Position numbers and translations under genes: made by a program
NCBI GenBank assembly: GCA_947650285.1
Contig: CANTFL010001244.1
Location: 248,001-312,000 of the forward strand
DNA from: Hyaloperonospora brassicae
Taxonomy: Eukaryota > Oomycota > Peronosporomycetes > Peronosporales > Peronosporaceae
Direction of reading: 5' to 3'
DNA: 64,000 bases
In this document: piece by piece, positions 12,726 to 23,900 of the stretch
How the letters are laid out: each line of letters starts with the position of its first letter
How positions within the stretch are numbered: the first letter of the stretch is position 1
The notes under the pieces: model-generated
What the model was told of the DNA's origin: nothing
Databases searched by the model: none
The model's input: only the letters and a program-made list of their open reading frames with translations

Positions 12726-13338
12726 GTTTTGTGTTGATTTAGAACGACGAAAGTCACCTCGTGAACGTGCGGGCCAGCCAAAGCTCTCTCTTTTTTTCTG
12801 GAACGAAAAGACGGGACCTACTTTCTAGTTTGCACTTACTTGCACGAGCTCCGTTTTGGTCACGCAAGACACTATATCGCAATTCTTAACGGCTACCGCG
12901 ACTTTTGTGAATGATGAAATCAATCAATCAATCGATCAATTAACATGTACAAAACAGGTCTTTTGGCATGGGATGCAATGGACGACTTGTTCAATGACAA
13001 GCGGAAGCATCGAACCGATCCGTACGCACTTGTTGTGCTGCTGATCTTCGTGCACTAGGAACACACAAGCACTGTATGCGTATCACATGGACCAAAGCTT
13101 CTGATGAACACTACGTACTACGAACGAATTGAGGCGCACGTAGCTGGTAGACCACAGGTTCTGCATGCTGAGACCACAACACAGCAGCAATTGCACACGT
13201 ACCTGTATCTGGAAAAGACCCTGCGTCACGCATACATTGTTTTCCAATGGCTCTCAAGTCTTTGGTGTATGTGCGGGTCAAGGAGCTTGCAGACAGACAA
13301 AGTGGTCGCAGCACTGTTTGCTGACGTTTTGAGTAGAC

Positions 13339-13340
<2 letters not shown>

Positions 13341-13378
<38 letters not shown>
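13341..13378. repeat. GA dinucleotide run
   Basis: About eighteen consecutive GA units lie in otherwise mixed intergenic sequence. Confidence 0.93.
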
Positions 13379-13380
<2 letters not shown>

Positions 13381-14556
13381 AACAGACTGTCGATGTACCA
13401 GTACGGCTTACAACATGCGTAACATGACTACGGCCACTAAAGTACTCACTATATGGCTCTTGTCGCAAACTGGGCGTTGACATGCTGAAGGCCGGAGTCA
13501 AACCGATTCCTACTCACACACTGACACAGTGTCGTTGCCAGCACAAGGCACACGCTTTTGCCCATATTCCACTCAGACCGCTTTGTTTCTTCGGAGATAC
13601 ATGCCGCTCGTAGGTGTCAAAGTCGGATGTGTGGACCTTTCACTTCCTTCTCGTGCAGCAAAAGCACTTCCCAGCTCATGGTCGCACTGTTGCACGTGAG
13701 TATTATATTGCGGTGTCGCACACTTGGCACGCTCGCTATCCACCAGATCCTTTTCCAGACCCGTTCCCTGATGTTAGCAGTATCTGAGAACCTGCACTCG
13801 ATATCCGCGCACACGTCCAGCACAAGTCGTTGAGTAAACAGACACTCGCAAGTGTCCGTTGGTCGATTGTTCCACTCACAGGCAGTCGGTAGTAACCCAC
13901 GCCGCTCGATCATAGAGCTTCTCATGATCCGGTCAGCTGTTTGGTAAACGCGGTCACGGACATCGATTCCAAATGGGTTTGCGCAACGACAGCTGCGCCA
14001 AGACGCACTGTCGTAGAGCGCACGCGCAAGAGCTCTGAATGATGATCGCTTGCAGACATGCGGCTCGTAATCATGTGTACGCCGGACACTTGTGTGCGTA
14101 ATCCTATGGCTAGTCGAAAGCGTGTGCCGCGCCTGCACAGCGAGCCAAATAGAGCACATCCCTCGTCGCTTCTCAGTGTACTATACCTGTCAGACGATCG
14201 CTGCAACGGCCGATAAGATTCGCGCGGTACAAAAGTCGCAGACCACTTCGATCGTCTGGCGCGCTACACGATCGCATGGCCATCATATATATATACACGC
14301 GCGACGATCTGTCCGCTTCTTCGCAATGAGCGGCGACCGCTTCTTTCGCTGTCATTCAATGTCTTTGCCATACAATGAACACGTACGCATTCACTGCTCA
14401 TGCCACAGGCACGTTACGCGTGTGAGTCGTTTTTACCACTGCCATTTTACTGCCGATTGTCCAGCAACAGCGACGCACTGACTGGAGCGTGAACGCCGCA
14501 CTGGGAATGACCAACTGACGCCGTCGCTGCGATCACTCACACAGCAGCAGCAGCAG

Positions 14557-14600
14557 ATCGCTCCACATCGCTCCACATCGCTCCACATCGCTCCACATCG
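14557..14600. repeat. Tandem 10-bp repeat, four copies
   Basis: Four exact head-to-tail copies of CTCCACATCG (14561-14600), preceded by a partial copy. The block is just over 600 bp upstream of the START/FYVE-like gene. Function is unknown. Confidence 0.93.
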
Positions 14601-15245
14601 ACTCGAATTGCTTCCCGCGTGGGATTCGTCTCTCACACTACACGAGGCCCCACGCAGACAGTCGCTCCAGAGAAACAGTCGCCTCGTAGTTGCCACAAAG
14701 CGATAAACACGGGCGACAATGCGTTTTCGAAACTCCTTTGCCCGAGAAATGCCCCGTTGAAGCAGTAGGAGTCGCAGGACACGACCATTACCAACTGGCA
14801 CATGGCGTCGTGTTGGAGTAGTCAAGTCGCTAAAAGCTGCGAACGCAAAGCACGGGCGCAGGAGGGCCTTTCACCATTGATTACCAGTCAGCAGCGTCCG
14901 AACGCATACTATACATACTACGCACGCAATGCGACAACCGCGTCGAGCGGATCAGGAGAGAGGGGGGGGCCAACATGTCCCACCCGATACATTCCCATAT
15001 TCCGCCACTTCCGCCACTTCGTCCCATTTCGATTCCTCACGCACTCGTTCCACTCCTTTCAGCGTCCGAACGCCCTTCGGACCGTCTCCCCCCCCCCCCA
15101 CTTGTCCCCTGTGGCAGCGCACCGCACTCACTGCAACTCATCCACCCGCCAGCCACTCACTCATCTACACACACACACAGAGAGACACAGACGTACATAC
15201 CTACGTCCATACCCATCGATCGCCGTCTCGTCATTGTCTCCTCTC

Positions 15246-17009
15246 ATGACGTTCCCGTTGCCACTCGACTACTTTCCGCCGCTGCGCCTCAGTGCCCGCG
15301 AAGCGCAGTCGTTCCGTCAATGGGGCGACGCGCTCCTCGAGGAGACCATTGACGCGTTTCATTGCGAACAACAACAACAGCAGCAGCAGCAGCAGACCGA
15401 CCCGCGCGACAGTCGCGACCGCACGTGGAAACCCATTAAACACCGTCACGACCTCACGGTCGAGCGCCTGCGCAAAGTCGCGAGCGACCGCGACTACAAG
15501 TACCGCCTCACGGGCCGTCTCGACGGCACGTTGGACGAAGTCGTCATGGGGCGCTACGCCGACAATACGCCCGACTTTCGGCGGCTCTCGGGCGTCTATC
15601 GCCCCGACGTTGTCGACTGCGCTGTCTTGGGCGTCCTCGACACGCGGAGCCCGTCGAACCCGTTCTTCCTCTCGTGCTTCAAGTGGATGACCGTCGCGTC
15701 GCCGAGCAAAGGCCTCGTCAAGAAGCGCGACGTGTGTTGGTACGAACAGGTCGGCCTCACGCGCGACCGCAGGGGCAAAGAAATGGGCTACACGCTCACA
15801 GAGTCCGTCGAGCTCCCCACGTGCCCGCGCTTTGCCGAGTGCGTCCGCGCAAAGCTGTCCGTGTGCTACCTCTACCAGCGCCACCCGACCGGCGGCGTGC
15901 GCGTCTTCATGCGCGGCCGCAACGACGCGGGCGGCCACGTCGCCGAGTGGGTCACGGACCTCAAGTCGGCCGACCTCTGGCTCCGCATTGAACAGGCCGT
16001 GCCCGTGGCGCACGCCGTGATCGCCACAGCGCTCGTGAAAGCTGCGCGCCACGTTGTGCCCGGACCGCGTGCAGCGTCGGCGGCCGCGCACGGCCAGTGC
16101 GGCGTGTGCTTGGCCAAAGCGTCGCGCGTGCTGAGTGCGCTCAAGACGTGCGCTGTCTGCCACAAGCGCACGTGCGCGCGCTGCGTGGCCAAAGTGCGCG
16201 TGCTCAACTACTACGACTTTCGCGTGCCGCACTACACGCCGTTTTGCAAGCAGTGCACGTATTTGATCCACCAGTTCGACCTGCGCGCGCAGCAGAGCGA
16301 TCCCGCGCGCGCGACGAGTGCGTCCGTGACGGGCCACGACGGACTCCGACGCAGCGCCGACGGGACAGCAGCGTTTCCAGCAAAAGACGGCTCGGACGAA
16401 GGCCGCGCGCGCGCCACGACCGACGGAGGGGTCTACCGGAGCACAGCTGCGTCCGTGACGAGCAACGACAGCTGCAGCAGCAGCAGCAGTGGGCTGTTCT
16501 CGCAGGCGATTCTCGGCGTCGACTATGACGTCCGGACGGACGACAGCGCATACAGCCAACGGCGCGTGCCAATGCACCCGGGACATCCCGAGTACCACAA
16601 CTGCGTCAAGGCGAGTTCGTCGTCGCTGCCGGCCGTGCCCGTGGCAATGGGCAGCAGCAACGGAGGAGTGTACGCGCACGAGACGAGTTACAACACGGGC
16701 GCGTACGGAGCACAGCGCCGGCATAGTCACGAGCCGCCACGCACGACGGTGGACCGGTACTATGCCGGCCGCGAGTCCGAGACGCCGCTGGTCTGGCCGG
16801 ACGACGGGGACTCGCAAGGCAGCAGCAGTGACTTTGGTGCCGACGCACGTTATCGCAGCGCGTTGGGCTCGAGCACCGACGCGCTGATCACGCCCATGCT
16901 CAAGATGAACCTCATTGCCGAGCAGTCTCCTGCTGCTGCTGCTGCCGCCGCGCGCTCCAGTCGACCGGAAGATGGGCCGTTCACGCCCGAGCAGCTCTAT
17001 GGACGCTAG
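15246..17009 (+). CDS. START-like lipid-binding and FYVE-like zinc-finger protein
   Basis: An uninterrupted frame of about 587 aa. I place the start at 15246 because the residues after it (MTFPLPLDYFPPLRLSAREA) match the usual N-terminus of oomycete START/FYVE proteins, while the upstream open frame is low-complexity. Residues about 70-265 form a START-like region (KYRLTGRLDGTLDEVVMGRY, SPSNPFFLSCFKWMTVASP). A zinc finger follows at about 280-345 with CGVC, CAVCHKRTCARC and FCKQC pairs. It lacks the canonical basic RR/KHHCR patch of phosphoinositide-binding FYVE fingers, so it is FYVE-related only. A short polyglutamine lies near residue 40, and the C-terminal 240 residues are disordered and Ser/Arg-rich. 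GC content is high. Probably a cytosolic or membrane-peripheral lipid sensor. Confidence 0.85.
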   Translation: MTFPLPLDYFPPLRLSAREAQSFRQWGDALLEETIDAFHCEQQQQQQQQQTDPRDSRDRTWKPIKHRHDLTVERLRKVASDRDYKYRLTGRLDGTLDEVVMGRYADNTPDFRRLSGVYRPDVVDCAVLGVLDTRSPSNPFFLSCFKWMTVASPSKGLVKKRDVCWYEQVGLTRDRRGKEMGYTLTESVELPTCPRFAECVRAKLSVCYLYQRHPTGGVRVFMRGRNDAGGHVAEWVTDLKSADLWLRIEQAVPVAHAVIATALVKAARHVVPGPRAASAAAHGQCGVCLAKASRVLSALKTCAVCHKRTCARCVAKVRVLNYYDFRVPHYTPFCKQCTYLIHQFDLRAQQSDPARATSASVTGHDGLRRSADGTAAFPAKDGSDEGRARATTDGGVYRSTAASVTSNDSCSSSSSGLFSQAILGVDYDVRTDDSAYSQRRVPMHPGHPEYHNCVKASSSSLPAVPVAMGSSNGGVYAHETSYNTGAYGAQRRHSHEPPRTTVDRYYAGRESETPLVWPDDGDSQGSSSDFGADARYRSALGSSTDALITPMLKMNLIAEQSPAAAAAAARSSRPEDGPFTPEQLYGR

Positions 17010-17125
17010 TCAGCAGTCGAAGACGAACAAGAAGGAGGAGGAGGAGAGCCTATGCATTGGGCCTACGTCTGTCATTCATGTTGCCAAGTTGTCGAGCACC
17101 CGTTAGTATAAGCCGAACAATGCCA

Positions 17126-18295
17126 TCACGACCCCGCACCTTTGCCATGCTCGCTGTCCGACGTGCCGCGGCGCAGACCGTACGTTGCGCACTGGTGCCA
17201 TCGCGCTGGACGAATGTGCTGGACACGGCCGTCGGCAATCAGTTTCTGCACGTGCTTGTCGACTGCCTTCTTCGCCGCCAGCCGAAGGACAAACGGCAGC
17301 GACGCGTAGATGCTGTCCACGATCTCGGACAGCGACACGCCGTCGAGACGGTCGCTGTGCCCCGTCAGCACAGCCAGAACTTGGTCTTCGCGCTGCTGTC
17401 GGTGGGCAATGTACTCGCGAATCTTCAGCGGTGCATCGTAGACCACAGGGCCGTGCCCGGGGTAAATGGTCGCAGCCTCGCAAGCACTCAGCTTCTCCAG
17501 CGATGTCATGAGGTCGCCGAGCGAGTCAAACAGGCAGCTGCCGACGCCCACGATGCAGTCGCCCGAGAACAGCACAGGAGCTCTGAGCGCTGCGACGCCG
17601 TCTAAGACAAAGCACACGTGGTCATTGCAGTGGCCGGGCGTGTACACGGTCGTCAACACGCCACCACAAGTCCCTGGCACGTGGAACTGCTGCTGGTCCA
17701 CCAGCGGTCGGATCCCCAGCCGTCGACACACGTCGTTCTTGAGTCGCAATCGCCGGTCGCCGTCGCTGTCTCCACGTCGCCCGTCCACTGGAAGGTACTT
17801 CCACACGTGCATCGCTGGGAACCGCTGCTTCAGCTGCAGCAGTCCGCCCACGTGGTCCAAGTGGCCGTGCGTGATCAACAGGTCCGAGACGTCGTGGACG
17901 TCGTGGCAATCACACACGTGCAGCAGTCGCTTGACGAACGTGTCATTGCCGTCACTCGCGTCGATCACCAGCCGACGCGATCCCGTGCCCACCACGTACA
18001 CGTTCGTGCCGTTCAACGTCAGTCGACTTGGATTGCCGCCCAAGACGCGCAGTACGGCGCCAGGCAGTTGTTCGACGGTAGGGATCGCTGGAAGACCCGG
18101 CGAGACGCCCGAGAGCCACAAACTCACTGCCTGCAACCGCACCACAAAGCTGAAGCGAAGCAGCGTCGGCAACGGCACGTGCGACAGACCGTCACAGCAG
18201 CACAGCAGCACGAACGGACGCAGCAGTCGAAGCAGTAGCAGCAGTAGCAGTGGCGCTGCTGCGCCAAGCAGCAGCAGCTGTAGGGCCGTCGACAT
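17126..18295 (-). CDS. LACTB2-like metallo-beta-lactamase fold hydrolase
   Basis: Single exon, 389 aa. The N-terminus has two hydrophobic leucine-rich segments (about 5-25 and 27-48) that suggest membrane anchoring or targeting. The hydrolase core starts near residue 75. GTNVYVVG and RLVIDASDG lead to the metal-binding THGHLDHVGG, later YTPGHCNDH, LFSGDCIVG and YPGHGPVV supply the remaining His/Asp ligands. This order matches the LACTB2/glyoxalase-II-like group, whose human member is a mitochondrial endoribonuclease. A winged-helix-like C-terminal tail (YASLPFVLRLAAKKAVDKH) also fits LACTB2. Stop codons of this gene and the START/FYVE-like gene are 116 bp apart (convergent), and its promoter is shared with the TruD gene. 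Substrate unknown. Confidence 0.85.
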   Translation of the reverse strand: MSTALQLLLLGAAAPLLLLLLLRLLRPFVLLCCCDGLSHVPLPTLLRFSFVVRLQAVSLWLSGVSPGLPAIPTVEQLPGAVLRVLGGNPSRLTLNGTNVYVVGTGSRRLVIDASDGNDTFVKRLLHVCDCHDVHDVSDLLITHGHLDHVGGLLQLKQRFPAMHVWKYLPVDGRRGDSDGDRRLRLKNDVCRRLGIRPLVDQQQFHVPGTCGGVLTTVYTPGHCNDHVCFVLDGVAALRAPVLFSGDCIVGVGSCLFDSLGDLMTSLEKLSACEAATIYPGHGPVVYDAPLKIREYIAHRQQREDQVLAVLTGHSDRLDGVSLSEIVDSIYASLPFVLRLAAKKAVDKHVQKLIADGRVQHIRPARWHQCATYGLRRGTSDSEHGKGAGS

Positions 18296-18423
18296 GGCCG
18301 CTCTGACACCTGCGACGCGTGCGGCACGTTCGTCAAAAACATGTGACGCGCGGGACCGATCGCTGTGGACCAGTCATTGTATAAAAACAAAGAGTCGCTA
18401 CGACACCGTCGGCAGCAAACGTC
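18296..18423. promoter_or_regulatory. Compact bidirectional promoter, LACTB2-like / PUS7-like
   Basis: Only 128 bp separate the two start codons, so both promoters must lie here or inside the genes. A TATAAAA-like stretch sits at about 18380. No other element is clear. Confidence 0.55.
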
Positions 18424-20823
18424 GTGTTGGGGCGGCGGCTGATCGAGATGGGTCGAGGCGCTGCTCGCTACTCGTCGACGTCGCGCCGCGGACGACGAGG
18501 GGGAAGTGGTGGACGTCGTCATGGAGACAGACGCGGGCCTGACAGTGTGGATTTCCGAGCTGCCGGTTACAACGACAGCGTCGCGTGCAGCGTAAACGAG
18601 AGCGCAGTGGGCATCCAGTGCTTCCTCCAGCCCACAGTGCGTGGCTTCCACGGCGCGACAAAGCAGCGGTACTCGGACTTTGTCGTGCGAGAGGTGGCAC
18701 GGGACGGCCACGTGGTGCGCCTGACGGACATTCAGCGCTTTGCGCGCCGGGACAAGCCGCTGAAGGTCAGCGAAGTGTTCAAGCACAAGGTCTTTGCGCT
18801 GCTCAATGGCGCAACAACCCATACGATGGACATTCCCGCGTCGGTGCACGGCCTCGTGGGCACGTTAGCCGGTCGACTCCTGGGCGCGCTCAATGCCAAC
18901 AAGCGCGCGAGCGCGTTGAAGCTCGAGCAGGCGAACGTGCAAAAGCTGCACGAGGTCGTGGCTCGAGCCTGCGGCGATGCAACAGCGGAGCAGCTGAGAG
19001 CGTTTATGCTCCAGTTGGTCGACGCACAGGTACAGGCGGAAGAAGCGAAGCGGCTGGCCAAGCACACGAGCAAGTGCAGCAACGACACGACCGTACAAGA
19101 CGAGGCGATGGACGTGACTGAGCCTGCAAAGCCGCAGACAGACTCGATGTTCTTTTTCCCGTCCATGGACGCAAAGGAGACGCGAGCTGCAGTGCATGAA
19201 GCAGTGCGTCAGTTCAGCAGTGGCCTTGTCGTGTCCGACACCACGACGAACGCTGATGGCGTGTCGGTGATTCGACTGCGGCAGGTGATGGTCAACGGGA
19301 AGAAGCGCAAGGATATTGACCAGCGTGGAAGCTCTAGTGCACGTGCGTCGTGGCCGAAAGACCGGCCCGAGTACTTGCAGTTTGTCCTCTACAAGCGCAA
19401 CCTCGAGACCAATAGCGTCATGATGCAGCTCGCGAAAGCCATGAACCTGAACGTCTCGAGCTTCACGTACGCAGGTACGAAAGACAAGCGCGGCATCACG
19501 ACGCAGCTCTGCACGGTCTATCGTGGCTCGAAAGAGCGACTCGACTCGCTGAACCGGGCGGGTCGCGAGCTGGACGCGTTCAACTTTCTCGTGGGCAACG
19601 CGACGTACGTCCCGCATCGACTGAACCTCGGCGACCTGCGCGGCAATCGGTTCTCGATTGTTGTCCGCGACCTCCCAGATGAAGAGACGATTGCAGACGC
19701 AGAAGTCCACGAAGCTGTTCGCAGCTGGAGTGAGCACGGCTTCATCAACTACTTTGGCCTGCAGCGCTTCGGCACCAAAGCGATCGCCACGCATGAGATT
19801 GGACGAGCGATCTTGCAGCGCGACCACAAGCGCGTGGTCGAGTTGCTGCTGCATCCACAAGAGGGTGACGCGACCTTGATCCGCAAGGCACGCGAGGCCT
19901 TCCGAGACAATCAAGACGTCGAAGCCGCGCTGAAGGCACTTCCTCCGTACTTGATCGCTGAACGCGCAGTGCTGCATGGACTCCGTGTGCATGGCGCAAC
20001 AGCCTATGCCAGTGCTATCCAGAGTATCCCTCGTCACCTCCGCATGATGTACACACACGCGTACCAGAGCTACGTGTGGAACTCTGTGGCCAGCGAGCGC
20101 TTGACACGGTATTCCAGAACTTCGCCCGTGATCGGTGACCTTGTGATTCCTCATGATACCATGACGGACGACATTGTTGATGGCAGCGAAGTGGACGGTG
20201 TCGATGGTGCTGAAGAAGAGCGAGATGCAGCTACGCCAGTGTACAAGAAGCCTCGGACATTGGCTGAAGCTTCACGCCCCGAGACGGATGTTGTCGTCGT
20301 CACGGCTGAAACGCTGGGTCAATACAGCATTTATGACGTAGTGCTGCCGCTACCAGGCTACAGCATTGCGTATCCGGAGAACGGGCTCAAACAGCGATAC
20401 GACGAGATCTTGACAGCCGATGGTGTGGATTTCTGCTCACTGGAACGTGCGACGAACTCCGAGTACCATCTTCCAGGGTCTTACCGGCATGTGGTGAAGA
20501 AGCCCGTGGACGTGCAGCATGAGCTGAAAAGGTTCAACGACCCTACAGTTCCGCTCCTTGAAACTGACGTCGACCGCTTTGCTGGCCGCTCCGTTCAAGG
20601 CTCTATTCCCGATGGCAAGTTTCGTGCTCTGTGCCTGGAGTTCCAGCTTGGTCCGTCTTCATACGCGACCATGGCAGTGCGTGAATTGCTGAAGCAGAGC
20701 AGCAACCTTGATGTCCAGCTTCAGCTGAAGAAGAAGCTTGATGCTCAAGATGCTAAGGCGAGTGAACCAGTCGATGCCGTGGATGCTACAACACGTCAGG
20801 GATTGCTAGATACTTCCAGTTAA
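18424..20823 (+). CDS. TruD/PUS7-family tRNA pseudouridine synthase (copy A)
   Basis: Isomerises uridine to pseudouridine in tRNA and other RNAs. Single exon, 799 aa. A second ATG at 18448 is an equally good start. The N-terminal domain carries GFHGATKQRYSDFVVREV. The catalytic segment FTYAGTKDKRGITTQ contains the TruD motif with the nucleophilic Asp. Further family motifs are EYLQFVLYKRN, FINYFGLQRFG, YQSYVWNSVASERL, LPLPGYSIAYP and GSYRHVVKKP, in the expected order, and length is close to eukaryotic PUS7. A second, more diverged copy lies at 37376-39972. It is convergent with RAD50 (107 bp between stops). Confidence 0.93.
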   Translation: MLGRRLIEMGRGAARYSSTSRRGRRGGSGGRRHGDRRGPDSVDFRAAGYNDSVACSVNESAVGIQCFLQPTVRGFHGATKQRYSDFVVREVARDGHVVRLTDIQRFARRDKPLKVSEVFKHKVFALLNGATTHTMDIPASVHGLVGTLAGRLLGALNANKRASALKLEQANVQKLHEVVARACGDATAEQLRAFMLQLVDAQVQAEEAKRLAKHTSKCSNDTTVQDEAMDVTEPAKPQTDSMFFFPSMDAKETRAAVHEAVRQFSSGLVVSDTTTNADGVSVIRLRQVMVNGKKRKDIDQRGSSSARASWPKDRPEYLQFVLYKRNLETNSVMMQLAKAMNLNVSSFTYAGTKDKRGITTQLCTVYRGSKERLDSLNRAGRELDAFNFLVGNATYVPHRLNLGDLRGNRFSIVVRDLPDEETIADAEVHEAVRSWSEHGFINYFGLQRFGTKAIATHEIGRAILQRDHKRVVELLLHPQEGDATLIRKAREAFRDNQDVEAALKALPPYLIAERAVLHGLRVHGATAYASAIQSIPRHLRMMYTHAYQSYVWNSVASERLTRYSRTSPVIGDLVIPHDTMTDDIVDGSEVDGVDGAEEERDAATPVYKKPRTLAEASRPETDVVVVTAETLGQYSIYDVVLPLPGYSIAYPENGLKQRYDEILTADGVDFCSLERATNSEYHLPGSYRHVVKKPVDVQHELKRFNDPTVPLLETDVDRFAGRSVQGSIPDGKFRALCLEFQLGPSSYATMAVRELLKQSSNLDVQLQLKKKLDAQDAKASEPVDAVDATTRQGLLDTSS

Positions 20824-20930
20824 GCGTGTGTTGACGAAGCAAAAACAATACAGAGAGTATGGAAAGTGCTTGCGGGCGTCCATACCGCCCAGTACTTCTT
20901 CCTCTAGCTAGCTCAGATGATCAAACACTG

Positions 20931-23900
20931 TTAGATGCCGTTTTCCCACTCGTGTCGCTCGATCTTGCTGACAAAGCGGTTGCCACCACTATGGATTACA
21001 CAACCAGGTTCGAAGCAAGTAAGGTACGGACCGACCTCATCCCGAGAACAATGCAGCTCGACGTACATATCTTCTCTCGAAATGCGCCAGTAAAACTCAG
21101 GCCGAGTGCCGTCCATGGCTTGAGTCCGGCTGAGCATTTGCACAAACTCTTCGTCGTGCGTGATGCATACCAGCTGTAAGTTTTGCTGCTGCGAGCGCGC
21201 GCTCAGAATGCTACATTGCAACGACGATCGTACACAAGGTGAGTTCGTTATCAGCACTATGTATGTGGCAGGCACGAGTAGCGCATGGTCGTACTCTGTG
21301 ATTGCCTGCGCCAGACCGAATTTGTTCTCCGTGTCGAGGTTCGTCGTGGGCTCGTCCAACGCCAAGATCCCGCAATTGAGACAAAAGGTCTCGGCCAGTG
21401 CCAACCGAATGACCAAAGCAGCCAGCACCTTTTGTCCTGCACTGCACCGACCTCGCATGTCAATCGCTGTTCCTGCCTTCTTCATCACGACGCGGTAGTC
21501 ATACGAACGTGCAGCTTTCGACACCACGCCCTCTTGCTGTCCGCTCACGAGTTCAATCGTGTCGATGTCTTGACCCTTGTACGTGATCTGCCAAAGTGTA
21601 CGAATGATCGTGTTGATCTCCTCCACTTTCTTCGCATGGTACTGCAGTAACGACTCGTCCAGCGCCTTGAAATAGCGGTCCAAGTCCGCGACAGCCATCT
21701 GTGTCGTCTCAAACTGGATCAGCTTGTACCGGTACTTCTCTTCAATGTCCTTCAAGTTCGGCGCACGCAGCTTGATCTTGTCTTCGCGGATATTCTCCAT
21801 CAGCTGCTGCTTCTTTCCTGTCAACGTTGCGCAAGAAACCTGTGCAGCCTGAAGCGTCGCACTGGCTGCTGCAACTCGATCATTGACATCACCGAGCGTT
21901 GGCAACTTTCCGACTTCAACTCTCAGGTGCTGAACCTCTGCGCGTATCTTCTCGAGCTCTTTTTGCAGACCACGGTAGTCGAGATTGTCTTGGATGTGTC
22001 GCTTGACGATTTCGTTCTCGCCGATACTTTTCTCCGCGCTCTTCATTCGGGGTGCCAACTTGGCCCTAGATTGGTTCACTGCTTCCTCCTTCTGCTTCGT
22101 CTGAGCAATACGGTCGCTCAACGACTGTACTTCTCGGTCAAGTTTATCGAGCTCTCCGCCCTGAACTTGCTTGGCCTTGTCACTGAAGACACGGAAATCA
22201 CCCTGGCCTTCCTGAAGCTCCAACCGCTTGGCTCGTAGTTGTTCGCTTGCCTCAGCCCGGCGTGTCTCGCGCTCGGCCGTTTTCGAGCGAACGTCACGCT
22301 CTAGTTCGGGCTCTGACTTCCTCAGCTTCAAGCAAGTCTCTTTCAACATCTTCTCCTGCTCACGCAACCGATTCTGCTCGTTCACAGCCTCGTCGTACTC
22401 CTTGCGCCGTGTCTCTTTCTTCATCTTTTCTTCCCTACAGCTGTGCAGATCGTTCTGCAGTTGCTGTAACATCTCGTTGATGCGGTCGACTTCTTTCTGT
22501 TTGCGCTGTAGCTGGAGGTTTAGGTCCTGCGCTTCAGCTTGCTTCGAATCTCTCTCTGCTTCCACTTCCAGCAACGACCGACCATGAGGTCCATGACTCC
22601 CTCCTGTCAACGCTCGCATACGTTGTTCTTCTTTTGTGATCGATGCATCCGAAGCGTGCAAGTCGTCGGCACATTTCCGCAATACCTCCATTTCAGACTT
22701 GGCCGTCTTTGCGGCTTCAAGCTGTTCCAGTGCCTGGTCGAACAACGGTATCTTGTCTTGTACGTCGTATTCCAGCATCTTCTGTGAAGCATACATCTCT
22801 TCCAGCTCGCTGACTTTTTGCGGAATACTGGTCTCGAGCTCCATCCACTTGCGCCAGCTCGGCATCCTCTCCTTTATCCCGTTCAGCGTCTCGAGCGAGG
22901 ACGTTTCGAGGCTTTCGGCCTTTTTGATTTTGTCGGCAACTTTCTTGTCGTCCGTCTTGTCGTTCAAAATGCTTTCGTAGACCCGCTCTTCCTCGCGGTT
23001 CATACCACGCTCGCACAGGGGACAGCAGTGATCCGCCATGCCTTTGTTCTTGTAGATCTTGAGGAACATCACCATGTTTCTGCGACGAACGACCTTGTCT
23101 TTGGCATCAGCGTAAGCGCGCTCGGCCTCTTTTACCCCAAGCTCAGCACTTGTGAGATCGTGACCAGGAATGACCTTGTCAAGCAGTGCTTTCAAACCGG
23201 GCATATCGTGCATATCGAGCTCGTTTTTTTTCGCACGCAACACGCTCAACTCCTTCTCAGCAAGTTTCGCCGATGTCTCGTTTTCTACCAGACGCTGCTC
23301 GGCCGACCTCAGCTCCTTCTTCTTTACATCGCAACTGCGTTGCCGCTCGGCTATGAGACCGTCCATTCGAGCAATCGTCGACACGAGTGAAGCTCTGTCC
23401 GTTGGTGGTTCACCGCCTTCCAAGATCTCTTCGATGTCCAACACCTTGTCACTCAAGTCGGCTTGGAACGCTTCCTGTCTCCTTTTGTATTCGCTGCGCT
23501 TGATCTCGAGCTCAGAGTTCTTATGCGCATAGGTGCGCAGTGTAGTAATCTGTTGCCCGAGATCTTCCACTGTCCCATTGATATCGTTGATCTGCCGGTT
23601 GAAGCCTTGGATGTCATGTTTCAAAGCCGCTACGTCATGTGTTTTCTTAAACTCCGCCAACGTTTGTTCCGCCTCGAGTACTTGCGTGCTCATTTCTTCC
23701 GCTTCTCGCTGAGAATGCAATCCTGCACCACCAAGCTCGCTAAGACGATGAGCAATGGCCTTTTTGTCCCGGTTCAACGCCTCGAGACTTCGCGTCTTTG
23801 CCTCTAGTTCACTGCGTATTTGTTTCACTTGAGACGTCAACTCAGACAGCTCCATGGTCAGCTTCTCATCGTCTTGTCTCTGCTTTGCATCTAGACTGTT

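Larger units (their letters stand above)
12726..15245. other. Intergenic region with short tandem repeats
   Basis: No gene is supported. It holds a GA run, a fourfold 10-bp repeat and a C homopolymer (about 15090-15099). Short frames such as 13617-14159 (minus) and 14092-14481 (plus) show no motif. The frame of the next gene is open upstream of its ATG to 14802, but that extension is low-complexity Ser/Thr/His sequence and is probably 5' UTR. Confidence 0.5.

Noticed and set aside
14802..15245. N-terminal extension of the START/FYVE-like frame
   Set aside because: Open but low-complexity, contains homopolymer C and CA runs. The family N-terminus begins at 15246.
15231..16817. 528-codon minus-strand open frame
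   Set aside because: Exact antisense shadow of the GC-rich START/FYVE-like gene. Arg/Ala/Val-rich with no domain. It shows that long antisense frames can occur by chance here, which I weighed against the retrotransposon antisense ORF.
18865..20154. 429-codon minus-strand open frame
   Set aside because: Antisense shadow of the PUS7-like gene, whose sense frame has all family motifs.
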